Source of the DNA: Litorivita sp050633545
Lineage (GTDB): Bacteria; Pseudomonadota; Alphaproteobacteria; Rhodobacterales; Rhodobacteraceae
Assembly (NCBI GenBank): GCA_050633545.1
Contig: JBOEGS010000002.1
Location: 558,001 to 622,000 of the forward strand
Length of the DNA: 64,000 bases
Reading direction: 5' to 3'
The position numbers and the translations under genes are program-made. Shown here piece after piece: positions 1-7,916 of the stretch. Position 1 is the stretch's first letter; the number at the start of each line of letters is the position of its first letter. A model generated the notes under the pieces. It was given only the letters and a program-made list of their open reading frames with translations. It was not told the DNA's origin and made no database searches.

Positions 1-1
1 C

Positions 2-214
2 GCTTTTGAGAAGGCCGTCGCCTTGGTGCCCGATGTTTTGGAGTGCCATTTGATGGCGGGCACGGCGGATTACATCCTCAAGGTGGTCGCCGCCGATACC
101 GATGATTTCGCCCGTATCCACCGCCAATACCTCACCCGCCTTCCGGGCGTGGCGCAAATGCAATCGTCTTTTGCCCTGCGCACGGTGTTCAAAACCACGG
201 CGCTTCCGGTCTAG
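2..214 (+). CDS. Lrp/AsnC-family regulator, C-terminal fragment
   Basis: This is the last 70 codons of a gene that enters from the left edge. The peptide has the alpha-beta sandwich ligand-sensing domain (RAM) of Lrp/AsnC regulators: a strand around LECHLMAGTADYILKV, a helix around DDFARIHRQYL, and a final strand ending RTVFKTTALPV. Such domains form octamers that bind amino acids and control an N-terminal helix-turn-helix, which lies outside the window. The target genes cannot be inferred from this fragment. Confidence 0.85.
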   Translation, partial: AFEKAVALVPDVLECHLMAGTADYILKVVAADTDDFARIHRQYLTRLPGVAQMQSSFALRTVFKTTALPV

Positions 215-348
215 CGATCGGTGCGGCTTCGGCGCTTTGGGCCCAAATAGTCTCTGTTTTTGCGCCTTGGGCGGCGCGGCGCGGTGATGCGTTGCCAATC
301 CCTGTGCAGGCGTTACTCTGAGCGTCACCAAGGCGGAGGAGCGCAGGG

Positions 349-1950
349 ATGGAGTGGGACTATATCATCGTCGGCGCAGGCAGCGCGGGCTGCGTTCTGG
401 CCAAACGGCTCAGCGAGGCAGGGCACCGCACATTGCTGCTCGAAGCGGGGGGGCGCGACAATTACCATTGGGTGCATATCCCGATGGGATACCTCTATTG
501 CATCGGCAATCCGCGCACCGATTGGATGTATAATACCGCGCCCGATGCGGGGCTGAACGGGCGGCAATTGCTCTATCCGCGCGGCAAGGTTCTGGGCGGC
601 TGCTCGTCGATCAACGGCATGCTGTATTTGCGCGGACAGGCGGCGGATTACGACGGCTGGCGGCAATTGGGATTGACCGGTTGGGGTTGGGACGATGTGC
701 TGCCCCTGTTCAAGAAATCCGAAGACTACTTTGGCGGCGAAACCGAGATGCACGGCGCGGGCGGCGAATGGCGGGTAGAAAACCAAAGGCTGCATTGGAA
801 GGTGCTTGACGATTGGCGCGATGCGGCGGTGGCGGCGGGCATTCCGGCCACAGATGATTTCAATCGCGGCGACAACGAAGGCGTGGGATATTTCAAGGTG
901 AACCAGCGCCGCGGCTGGCGGATGAACACCGCCAAGGCGTTTTTGCGCACCACCAAAACCGACCATCTCAAGGTCGAAACCCATGCCCATACGCGGCGTG
1001 TTCTGCTGGAGCAGGGTCGATGTGTGGGGGTGGAATACGAGCAGGGCGGCGAGATCAAAACCGCCCGCGCGCGCGGCGAGGTGATCTTGTCTGCGGGGGC
1101 GGTGAACAGCCCGCAAATCTTGCAGCTTTCGGGCCTTGGCCCTGCGGCTTTGCTGCAAAACCACGGCATCGAGGTCGCCCGCGACATCGGCGCGGTCGGG
1201 GCGAATTTGCAAGACCATCTGCAATTGCGCTGCGCGTGGAAATTGACGGGGGCCAAGACGCTCAACACTATGGCGAATTCGGTGATCGGCAAGGCCAGGA
1301 TCGGATTGGAATATGTCTTGCGCCGCTCCGGCCCGATGTCGATGGCGCCAAGCCAATTGGGCGCATTCTCCAAATCGCGCGCGGGGCTGGCGACGGCGGA
1401 TCTTGAATACCATGTGCAGCCCCTGACCTTGGAGGCCTTTGGGCAGCCTTTGCATGATTTCCCCGCCATGACCGCCAGCGTGTGCAACCTGCGCCCCGAA
1501 AGCCGCGGCAGCGTCGAAATCACCAGCAAAGACCCCAAGGCCGTGCCCAAGATCGCGCCAAACTACCTGAGCACCGAAGGCGACCGCCGCGTGGCTATTG
1601 ATGCGATCCGGCAGGCGCGCGCGATCATGGCGCAGGCCCCGATGGCGCAATATGCGCCCGAAGAAATGAAACCGGGGATCGGCGCGCAAAGCGATGCGGA
1701 ATTGGCCAAGGCGGCGGGGGATGTGGGCACAACGATTTTCCATCCCGTCGGCACCGTTGCGATGGGCTCGCAGGATGACGCGCCGCTGGACGAGCGGCTG
1801 CGCCTGCGCGCGGTGGCGGGGCTGCGGGTGGTGGATGCCTCGGTCATGCCGCGCATCACCTCGGGCAATACCAATGCGCCGACCATCATGATTGCCGAGA
1901 AAGCCAGCGAGATGATCCTCGCGGATGCACGGCAAGGGTCGATGGCATGA
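349..1950 (+). CDS. GMC-family FAD-dependent oxidoreductase (choline/alcohol dehydrogenase-like)
   Basis: The 533-residue protein opens with an FAD-binding Rossmann motif (VGAGSAGCVLAKRL), followed by the GMC signature region (LYPRGKVLGGCSSINGMLY) around residue 80. It ends with the conserved C-terminal block (FHPVGTVAMG, then RVVDASVMPRITSGNTNAP), which carries the catalytic histidine/asparagine region. Length fits choline dehydrogenase and AlkJ-type alcohol dehydrogenases. The sequence does not identify the substrate, and no betaine genes are nearby. An AGG-rich Shine-Dalgarno precedes the ATG. The stop overlaps the next start (ATGA), so the flavodoxin-like gene is probably translationally coupled. 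Confidence 0.9.
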   Translation: MEWDYIIVGAGSAGCVLAKRLSEAGHRTLLLEAGGRDNYHWVHIPMGYLYCIGNPRTDWMYNTAPDAGLNGRQLLYPRGKVLGGCSSINGMLYLRGQAADYDGWRQLGLTGWGWDDVLPLFKKSEDYFGGETEMHGAGGEWRVENQRLHWKVLDDWRDAAVAAGIPATDDFNRGDNEGVGYFKVNQRRGWRMNTAKAFLRTTKTDHLKVETHAHTRRVLLEQGRCVGVEYEQGGEIKTARARGEVILSAGAVNSPQILQLSGLGPAALLQNHGIEVARDIGAVGANLQDHLQLRCAWKLTGAKTLNTMANSVIGKARIGLEYVLRRSGPMSMAPSQLGAFSKSRAGLATADLEYHVQPLTLEAFGQPLHDFPAMTASVCNLRPESRGSVEITSKDPKAVPKIAPNYLSTEGDRRVAIDAIRQARAIMAQAPMAQYAPEEMKPGIGAQSDAELAKAAGDVGTTIFHPVGTVAMGSQDDAPLDERLRLRAVAGLRVVDASVMPRITSGNTNAPTIMIAEKASEMILADARQGSMA

Positions 1951-2507
1951 GCACAGCCGTAAAAATCGCTTTGGCCTATTGTTCTGGCGCGGGGCATACG
2001 CGCCGTTTGGCCGAAGAGATCGCGGCGGGCGCCATGGGCGCGGGCGGCGCGCCGGTCTTGATTGATGTGACCGCGATGGGCGATGGCGATTGGGCGGCTT
2101 TGGCGGGCGCCGCCGCGATTGTTTTTGGCGCGCCGACCTATATGGGCAGCGCGGCAGCCGACTTCAAAGCCTTTATGGATGCCAGCAGCGATATCTGGGT
2201 GGACCAGCTTTGGGCCGATAAACTGGCGGGCGGCTTTACCGTTTCGACCTTTGCGAGCGGCGACAAATTGTCGACCTTGATGCAACTGTCGGTCTTTGCC
2301 GCGCAGCACGGGATGGTTTGGCTCGGGCAACGCGAAATCGGCGCGCCAGTTGATGCGGATAACCCCGAGATCAACCAAAGCGGCGCTTGGCTTGGCCTTG
2401 CCGCGACATCCGTGCGCGACAAAACCTTGATGGTCAGCCAAGGCGACGCCGAAACCGCGCGCCGTTTCGGGGCGCGGATGGCCAAAGCGGCGCAGCGCTG
2501 GGGCTGA
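1947..2507 (+). CDS. Flavodoxin-like / NAD(P)H quinone oxidoreductase family protein
   Basis: A 186-residue single-domain protein with a flavodoxin fold. The FMN phosphate loop is near residues 11-17 (YCSGAGHTRRLAE), and the second flavin-contacting loop is GAPTYMGSAAADFKAF, as in WrbA-like quinone reductases. It overlaps the preceding GMC oxidoreductase by 4 bp, suggesting a two-gene redox operon in which the flavodoxin-like protein could act as an electron carrier or quinone reductase. That partnership is inferred only from gene order. Confidence 0.8.
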   Translation: MSTAVKIALAYCSGAGHTRRLAEEIAAGAMGAGGAPVLIDVTAMGDGDWAALAGAAAIVFGAPTYMGSAAADFKAFMDASSDIWVDQLWADKLAGGFTVSTFASGDKLSTLMQLSVFAAQHGMVWLGQREIGAPVDADNPEINQSGAWLGLAATSVRDKTLMVSQGDAETARRFGARMAKAAQRWG

Positions 2508-2510
2508 TCC

Positions 2511-3764
2511 CTATTTGGGCATCTTCCAATAGGGCCCGTCTTCCTTGATCAACACGGGCGTGCGTTTTTCCGGCGGATGCATCCGCGTCAGCAAAAGTTG
2601 CGACAGGTCGGTCAAAACGCCGCGGCTTTGCGCAAAGGCATTGTGGTTGAGCGAGAAAATCTCGGTCCCCACGGCGGTCACGTCGATCGTATCAATGCCA
2701 GGCACGATGACGGGCACCCCGTTCGGCACATCGCCCAGACGCGGAAAATCATCGCGGATCTTGCTGGAGGCCAAAAGCGCGCGGTCGCTGCCGCAGGCGT
2801 AAAGCGTGACGTTATTGGCGACGGCGGTGAAATGCTCGAACACCGTGCGGAAATAGCGCGCGCCCAGATCCGGCGCCGCGAGAACCAGTTGATCAATCGC
2901 TTTGCCGCGCGCGCCCAGCCGCGTGCCCGAACGGGTCAGCAGTTCGCCCAAGGCCGCGTTGCCCATGGAATGCGCAATCACATGCACCCGCTCGACACCG
3001 GGGGTGGTGATAACGGCCTCCATGAAGTCGTCCATCGGTTTGACGGCGGATTTGGCGGCCTCTGTGTCATTCACATAAGACAAAAGCCGCCCCTGACTGG
3101 GCCAGCTATAGACAAAGGCGGGCCCGTCAAAGCGCATGTCATAGGCGATCTGCGCCCCGCGAAACATCGCCTGATCAAAGGAGGTGTTGAACCCGTGGAT
3201 AAACACCAAAGCCGCGCCTTCATAGGTTTCGCTCGCGCGGGCGATCTGTGCGGCGCGGGTTTGAAACTCGTCCAAGGACAGCTCCTCGCGCGCCAGCACG
3301 GTCATGTGTTTGGCGGCGTCTTCCTTTTCCTCGAACAAGGTGATGGTGAAAATCGTGATGCTGCGCGGACGCTCGATATTGCCGAACTCATGGGCATTTT
3401 TCGGGATTGTGATTTCGGCGGTGCCAAGGGTCAGCGATTGATGCCCCTCGGCGCCGTAGGTCGGGCCGTCTTCATCGGGGGCCTGCGGCACGCGGTTGGT
3501 GCCGTAAAACAGCCGCTGCACCACAAAATCCTCGCCGCCTGGCACGATCACGGGTTCTTCGCCCACGATGATCACCGGTTCGGGGTCGGGTTCAGGATCA
3601 AGAGGCATCGCATCGGGCGGCATCGGGGCGGGTTCCACCCCGACGCTCTCTTCGGGCATGGGCGCGTTCATTTGCAAGGATGGCATGGAAATGACGGCGA
3701 CAATGATCACAAAGGCGGCGAGCATCGCTGCGATAAGCAAAGGGCGTTTTGTGGACGCGGGCAT
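2511..3764 (-). CDS. Membrane-anchored alpha/beta hydrolase (DUF900)
   Basis: The chosen start lies 18 codons into the open frame because it has a GGAG Shine-Dalgarno six bases upstream. The product (417 aa) starts with a hydrophobic anchor (LLIAAMLAAFVIIVAVI), then a proline-rich acidic linker, then a DUF900 hydrolase domain. That domain shows an FIHGFNTSFDQA oxyanion-region motif and the nucleophile elbow HSMGN (Ser), typical of esterase/lipase-like proteins of alphaproteobacteria. It is probably exposed to the periplasm. Its natural substrate is unknown. It converges with the flavodoxin-like gene, with 3 bp between stops. Confidence 0.82.
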   Translation of the reverse strand: MPASTKRPLLIAAMLAAFVIIVAVISMPSLQMNAPMPEESVGVEPAPMPPDAMPLDPEPDPEPVIIVGEEPVIVPGGEDFVVQRLFYGTNRVPQAPDEDGPTYGAEGHQSLTLGTAEITIPKNAHEFGNIERPRSITIFTITLFEEKEDAAKHMTVLAREELSLDEFQTRAAQIARASETYEGAALVFIHGFNTSFDQAMFRGAQIAYDMRFDGPAFVYSWPSQGRLLSYVNDTEAAKSAVKPMDDFMEAVITTPGVERVHVIAHSMGNAALGELLTRSGTRLGARGKAIDQLVLAAPDLGARYFRTVFEHFTAVANNVTLYACGSDRALLASSKIRDDFPRLGDVPNGVPVIVPGIDTIDVTAVGTEIFSLNHNAFAQSRGVLTDLSQLLLTRMHPPEKRTPVLIKEDGPYWKMPK

Positions 3765-3871
3765 GGCGGGCTCCGTAATGCGGAATGAAACTGCGATCTC
3801 AAATTGACTTATGGTCAACCTTACACAGCGCCGCGCAAATCACCAAACCCCGATATGCCCAAAACGACAAA

Positions 3872-3897
3872 CCCCCGCGGCCTTGCGGCAACGGGGG
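3872..3897 (-). terminator. Intrinsic terminator downstream of rpsU
   Basis: A CCCCCG/CGGGGG stem encloses a short inner stem. On the minus strand a T-rich stretch (TTTGTCGTTTT) follows. It lies about 40 bp beyond the rpsU stop, as expected for termination of that transcript. Confidence 0.7.
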
Positions 3898-3936
3898 CTG
3901 TATTCTTATCGTGTCAAAAGCCGAAAAGGGCTGCTC

Positions 3937-4143
3937 TTAGAGCATACCTTCGCGCTGGAGCTTCTTACGTGCCAGTTTACGGGCACGACGAATCGCTTCA
4001 GCCTTCTCACGCGCTTTTTTGACGGACGGTTTCTCGAAATGTTGCTTGAGCTTCATTTCGCGGAAAACGCCTTCGCGCTGCAGCTTTTTCTTCAGAGCGC
4101 GGAGCGCCTGATCGACATTGTTGTCGCGAACACTAACCTGCAT
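3937..4143 (-). CDS. rpsU: 30S ribosomal protein S21
   Basis: The 68-residue highly basic protein matches bS21 in full: it starts MQVSVRDNNVDQALRALKKK and has the basic RRARKLARKK segment at the C-terminus. S21 sits on the 30S platform near the anti-Shine-Dalgarno of 16S rRNA and helps initiation. It is a single-gene unit on the minus strand with its own terminator. The Shine-Dalgarno lies inside a small hairpin next to the AUG (listed separately). Confidence 0.97.
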   Translation of the reverse strand: MQVSVRDNNVDQALRALKKKLQREGVFREMKLKQHFEKPSVKKAREKAEAIRRARKLARKKLQREGML

Positions 4144-4161
4144 GTGGTTTTCACCACCTTT
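4144..4161 (-). promoter_or_regulatory. rpsU start-site hairpin overlapping the Shine-Dalgarno
   Basis: On the rpsU mRNA the bases just before AUG form GTGGT-GAAA-ACCAC, a 5-bp stem closed by a GAAA (GNRA-type) tetraloop. The Shine-Dalgarno AAAGGTGG (4154-4161) overlaps the 5' arm of the stem. Folding would compete with ribosome binding. Function in translational control is inference. Confidence 0.45.
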
Positions 4162-4256
4162 CTAAGTTGAATTGCAAAATTGCAGGAGGTGGCCATATAG
4201 CAAAGCCCGCCCTAGATGTCTAGTATGTTGCCAACGCTCCCTGAAAGGAGGCCGCT

Positions 4257-4958
4257 ATGACCGACACAACCACATCCCAAGATCACGCCGCCATCAAGGA
4301 GGCGCTGCTTGATGCGGCCTTGATGCATGTGGCCTTTGACGGGTGGAGCCCCGCAACCTTTGATGCGGCGGTGACCGATGCGGGGGTCGATCCGGCGCTG
4401 GCGCGTGCGCTTTGCCCGCGCGGGGCGGTCGATCTGGCGCTGGCCTATCATGCACGCGGCGATGCCTTGATGCTGGAGCGGCTGGCCGCAGCGGACCTGA
4501 GCGAGATGCGGTTTCGCGACCGGATCGCGGCCGCCGTGCGCTTCCGGCTAGAGGCCGCAAGCGACAAGGAAGCGGTGCGCCGCGGGACCACGCTGTTCAC
4601 CTTGCCGCAAAATGCCCCTGACGGCGCGCGCGCGATCTGGAACACCTGCGATGCGATCTGGACCGCGCTGGGCGATACATCCGATGATTTCAACTGGTAT
4701 TCCAAACGCGCCACCCTGTCGGGGGTCTATAGCTCCACGGTGCTCTACTGGCTCGGCGATGACAGCGAAGACCACGCAGCCACATGGGAGTTTCTCGACC
4801 GGCGGATCGACAATGTGATGCAGATCGAAAAGCTCAAAGCCAATGTGCGCGAAAACCCCGTTTTGTCGAAATTGATGGCAGGTCCGATGGCGCTTGCCTC
4901 GCGGATCAAAGCGCCCACCGCGCGTCAAACCCACATGCCGGGACGCTGGTCGCGTTAG
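4257..4958 (+). CDS. COQ9 family protein (ubiquinone biosynthesis accessory)
   Basis: The 233-residue protein has the TetR-like all-helical fold of COQ9. The C-terminal signature is visible in the segment with FNWYSKRATLSGVYSSTVLYW and FLDRRIDNVM. COQ9 binds lipid/quinone intermediates and assists COQ7-type hydroxylation in ubiquinone synthesis; it is not a DNA-binding regulator despite its fold. An AAAGGAGG Shine-Dalgarno precedes the ATG. Divergent position next to rpsU is common in Rhodobacteraceae. Confidence 0.9.
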   Translation: MTDTTTSQDHAAIKEALLDAALMHVAFDGWSPATFDAAVTDAGVDPALARALCPRGAVDLALAYHARGDALMLERLAAADLSEMRFRDRIAAAVRFRLEAASDKEAVRRGTTLFTLPQNAPDGARAIWNTCDAIWTALGDTSDDFNWYSKRATLSGVYSSTVLYWLGDDSEDHAATWEFLDRRIDNVMQIEKLKANVRENPVLSKLMAGPMALASRIKAPTARQTHMPGRWSR

Positions 4959-5011
4959 GCGCCCGCCTGCGCACCCCGCCCCCATAACGCCCACCCGAAG
5001 AGGAAGACCCT

Positions 5012-5995
5012 ATGAGCGAAACCATGCGCGCGATCGAGATCACCAAAGCCGGCGGGCCGGAGGTGTTGAAACCCTGCACCCGCCCCGTGCCCAGCCCCGA
5101 GGCGGGACAGGTCGTGATCAAAGTGGCCTATGCGGGGGTCAACCGCCCCGATGCCTTGCAACGCGCGGGCGCCTATGCACCGCCCCCCGGGGCGTCGGAC
5201 CTGCCCGGATTGGAGGCGTCGGGCGAGATCGTGGCGCTGGGCGAGGGCGCGCAGGGATGGGCCATTGGCGATCAGGTCTGCGCCCTATTGCCCGGCGGTG
5301 GATATGCCGAATATGTGGCCACGCCAGCGGCGCATTGCCTGCCCGTTCCCGAAGGGATGGATCTGCGCGAGGCGGCCTGCCTGCCCGAGACCTTTTTCAC
5401 CGTTTTCTCCAATGTGTTTCAACGCGGCGGCCTCAAAGCGGGCGAGGTGTTTTTGGTCCACGGCGGATCGAGCGGCATCGGCACAACGGCGATCCAACTG
5501 GCCAAAGCCATGGGCGCACGCGTTTTTGCCACCGCCGGATCGGACAAGAAATGCGCCGCCTGCGTGACGCTCGGGGCCGAGCGGGCGATCAATTATCGCA
5601 CCGAAGATTTCGTCGCGGTGATGAAAGAAGAAGGCGGCGCCGATGTGATCCTCGACATGGTTGGCGGCGATTATATCCCGCGCAATATCAAAGCTTTGGC
5701 CATGGAGGGGCGTTTGGTGCAAATCGCCTTTCTGGGCGGGGCTGTGGCCGAATTGAACTTTGCCCAAGTGATGATGCGCCGCCTGACGATCACCGGATCG
5801 ACCCTGCGCCCGCAAAGCGATCTGGCCAAGGCGCGTATCGCCGAGGCCCTGCGCGCCGATGTTTGGCCGCTCTTGGACGCGGGCAAAATCGCCCCCGTGA
5901 TGGACAGTGAATTTGCCTTTGAGGACGCCGCCAAAGCTCATGCGCATATGGAGAGCAGCACCCATATCGGCAAGATTGTCCTCAAGGTCGGTTGA
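5012..5995 (+). CDS. NAD(P)H quinone oxidoreductase (zinc-free MDR superfamily, PIG3-like)
   Basis: The 327-residue protein has the GroES-like N-terminal fold (VAYAGVNRPDALQRAG is the quinone oxidoreductase signature) and a Rossmann NADPH-binding domain with VHGGSSGIGTTAIQLAKAMGA around residue 150. Cysteines typical of catalytic zinc are lacking, as in PIG3/QorA proteins that reduce quinones or enoyl substrates. It lies 53 bp after the COQ9 gene on the same strand and may share its transcript. Confidence 0.9.
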   Translation: MSETMRAIEITKAGGPEVLKPCTRPVPSPEAGQVVIKVAYAGVNRPDALQRAGAYAPPPGASDLPGLEASGEIVALGEGAQGWAIGDQVCALLPGGGYAEYVATPAAHCLPVPEGMDLREAACLPETFFTVFSNVFQRGGLKAGEVFLVHGGSSGIGTTAIQLAKAMGARVFATAGSDKKCAACVTLGAERAINYRTEDFVAVMKEEGGADVILDMVGGDYIPRNIKALAMEGRLVQIAFLGGAVAELNFAQVMMRRLTITGSTLRPQSDLAKARIAEALRADVWPLLDAGKIAPVMDSEFAFEDAAKAHAHMESSTHIGKIVLKVG

Positions 5996-5998
5996 TCC

Positions 5999-6703
5999 TC
6001 AGCCGCCAAGCGGCACCCGCAGCACATGGGCAAACCGGCCCTGTGCATCCGAGCGCAAAAGCGTGACCTGCCGCACCTCCAAAGGGGTGGGCAGCAGCGG
6101 CGCAAGGATCGGCTCCAGTATTGCGCCTGTTGTGGCGGCTTCGGATTTGGGCAGTTTTCCGGTCAATGTGATGTGGAATTTGAACTGGTCAAAGACATAA
6201 GGATACCCCCACCGGTCCAGATGCGCGCGCTGCGCCGCGCTCAGATGCGCCGGATTGCGCCGCGCGATCTCTTCTTGCGTCGGCGGCGCGCGAAACCGGT
6301 CGAGCCGCTCGACCAATGCGCCCGCGACACGGGCCAGATCCGCTGTATCGCCCCGCGCCGTGAGCGCCAAGAACCGGCCCAGCTGCGCAAGCTCAAGCCC
6401 CTCCATCACCGCAGGGCGCAGATCGCGCGCCGCATCGCGCAGCGCCGTGATCAACTCTGCCTCGCGACGTCCCTGCGCCAGATAAAACGGCGGCTTTAAC
6501 GTGCCATGCAATCCGTATTTGCGCGGCGTTTCTGTGATCTGCGCAATCGGGCGCGGCAGCCCGCCGATGTCCGGATGTGCCCGCGCGCATCCCTGCGCCG
6601 CATCCCATCCCAGCCACGCGCCGCCAAAATCGGCCAAAGCCGATCCGTCGGGCGGGGTATAATAGATTGCGTATCGCGGGATATGCGGCGGTTGCTCGGT
6701 CAT
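5999..6703 (-). CDS. DUF1045 protein (2H phosphoesterase-like)
   Basis: The 234-residue protein has two H-x-[TS] motifs of the 2H phosphoesterase fold: YGLHGTLKPPF near residue 65 and FKFHITLTGKLP near residue 173. DUF1045 members often lie in phosphonate (C-P lyase) clusters and resemble PhnN-linked cyclic phosphodiesterases. No phn genes are seen here, so the substrate is unknown. The gene converges on the quinone oxidoreductase with 3 bp between stops. Confidence 0.82.
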   Translation of the reverse strand: MTEQPPHIPRYAIYYTPPDGSALADFGGAWLGWDAAQGCARAHPDIGGLPRPIAQITETPRKYGLHGTLKPPFYLAQGRREAELITALRDAARDLRPAVMEGLELAQLGRFLALTARGDTADLARVAGALVERLDRFRAPPTQEEIARRNPAHLSAAQRAHLDRWGYPYVFDQFKFHITLTGKLPKSEAATTGAILEPILAPLLPTPLEVRQVTLLRSDAQGRFAHVLRVPLGG

Positions 6704-6745
6704 GGGCCTCGCCCTATTGGCGCGATGTGACGCGGTGATGACGCC

Positions 6746-7768
6746 TTAGCGTTTGAGAGTATCACCGAAAGAAATCACCGGCGTCATTTCCACCTTCTTG
6801 GGCAAATCAGCCTCCGGATTGGCGGTGCGCTCGGCGATGATCTCGGCGGCTTTACGGCCGATTTCGGTCCGGCAGGCATCCATGGTCGCCAATTGCCGCG
6901 GCAGGCCTTGCAGCAATTCCACCCCGTTGAACCCCGCAAGACCGATCTCACCGGGGATATCCACGCCTTTTTCGAGCAGGTAAAGCAAGCCGCCCGCGCC
7001 GATCATGTCATTGGAGTAATAGAGAAAATCAATGTCGGGCGTGCGGGTTAGCATGGCTTCGGTCAATTCGCGCCCCTTCGCGAGCGCCGAACCGCCAGAG
7101 TAAAACTCTTGGTTTGCCATCTCGATACCGGCCTTGGCCATGACCTGCGTGAAGCCCTCAAACCGTTTGCGCGCGCGGTGGTCGAGCGGCATTTTCGTGC
7201 CCAAAAACCCGATGCGCTTATATCCCGCCTCGATGATTGCATGGGCCATTTTCTCGCCCGCGAGCCTGTGCGAGATGCCAACCTTTGTGTCGATCGCCAT
7301 GCCGTCCACATCCATGATCTCGACAACGGGAATGCCTGCGGCGCGCAGCATGGCACGCGAGGCCTCCGAATGCTCCAACCCCGCGATGATCACGCCCGAG
7401 GGGCGCCATGAGAGCATCTCGTAGAGCACCTTTTCTTCCTTTTCGGGAAGATAATCGGTGATCCCGACAACGGGCTGTAAATCGGTCCCTTCGAGGGCAC
7501 GGCTGATGCCGGTCATCACTTCGGGGAACACCATATTGGACATCGACGGGATGATCACGGCCACGAGATTGACGCGCTGGCTGGCCAAGGCACCGGCAAT
7601 TTTATTGGGGACATAGCCAAGCTGCTTGGCGGCTGCGAGCACCTTTTTACGCGTGTTGTCAGAGACATCGCCGCGATTTCGCAGCACACGGCTCACCGTC
7701 ATTTCGGACACGCCCGAAGCTTCGGAAACGTCACGCAGGGTGAGCGGGCGGCTGTCATGTCTGGTCAA
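6746..7768 (-). CDS. LacI-family transcriptional regulator (GntR/IdnR-like)
   Basis: A 340-residue repressor with an N-terminal LacI helix-turn-helix (LTLRDVSEASGVSEMTVSRVLRN) and hinge helix, then a periplasmic-binding-protein-like effector domain. Its overall pattern resembles gluconate-type regulators. The frame begins with a TTG codon preceded by AGGA. No sugar catabolic operon is adjacent, so the regulon cannot be assigned. The region upstream (7769-7880) contains the palindrome TGCGCATGCA, a possible but unproven operator. Confidence 0.88.
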   Translation of the reverse strand: MTRHDSRPLTLRDVSEASGVSEMTVSRVLRNRGDVSDNTRKKVLAAAKQLGYVPNKIAGALASQRVNLVAVIIPSMSNMVFPEVMTGISRALEGTDLQPVVGITDYLPEKEEKVLYEMLSWRPSGVIIAGLEHSEASRAMLRAAGIPVVEIMDVDGMAIDTKVGISHRLAGEKMAHAIIEAGYKRIGFLGTKMPLDHRARKRFEGFTQVMAKAGIEMANQEFYSGGSALAKGRELTEAMLTRTPDIDFLYYSNDMIGAGGLLYLLEKGVDIPGEIGLAGFNGVELLQGLPRQLATMDACRTEIGRKAAEIIAERTANPEADLPKKVEMTPVISFGDTLKR

Positions 7769-7880
7769 TGAGGTGATCCTGAAAATAAGTCCTGCAAATA
7801 GGTTAGCGCGAACTGCCGTGAGACTTCAAGCGACCTGCGCATGCAAAGCGCCTGCACTCGATGCACGCAAGGCAAATGAA

Positions 7881-7909
7881 AACCCCGCGCCTGTGACAGG
7901 CGCGGGGTT
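7881..7909 (-). terminator. Strong intrinsic terminator of the chemotaxis receptor gene
   Basis: A perfect 13-bp GC-rich stem (AACCCCGCGCCTG) with a 3-nt loop lies 8 bp past the receptor stop codon. On the minus strand it is followed by TTTTCATTTG. Confidence 0.85.
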
Positions 7910-7916
7910 GGAGGTT

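Noticed and set aside
325..1935. A 536-codon minus-strand frame opposite the GMC oxidoreductase
   Set aside because: Composition is that of an antisense shadow; the plus-strand protein has all GMC signatures.
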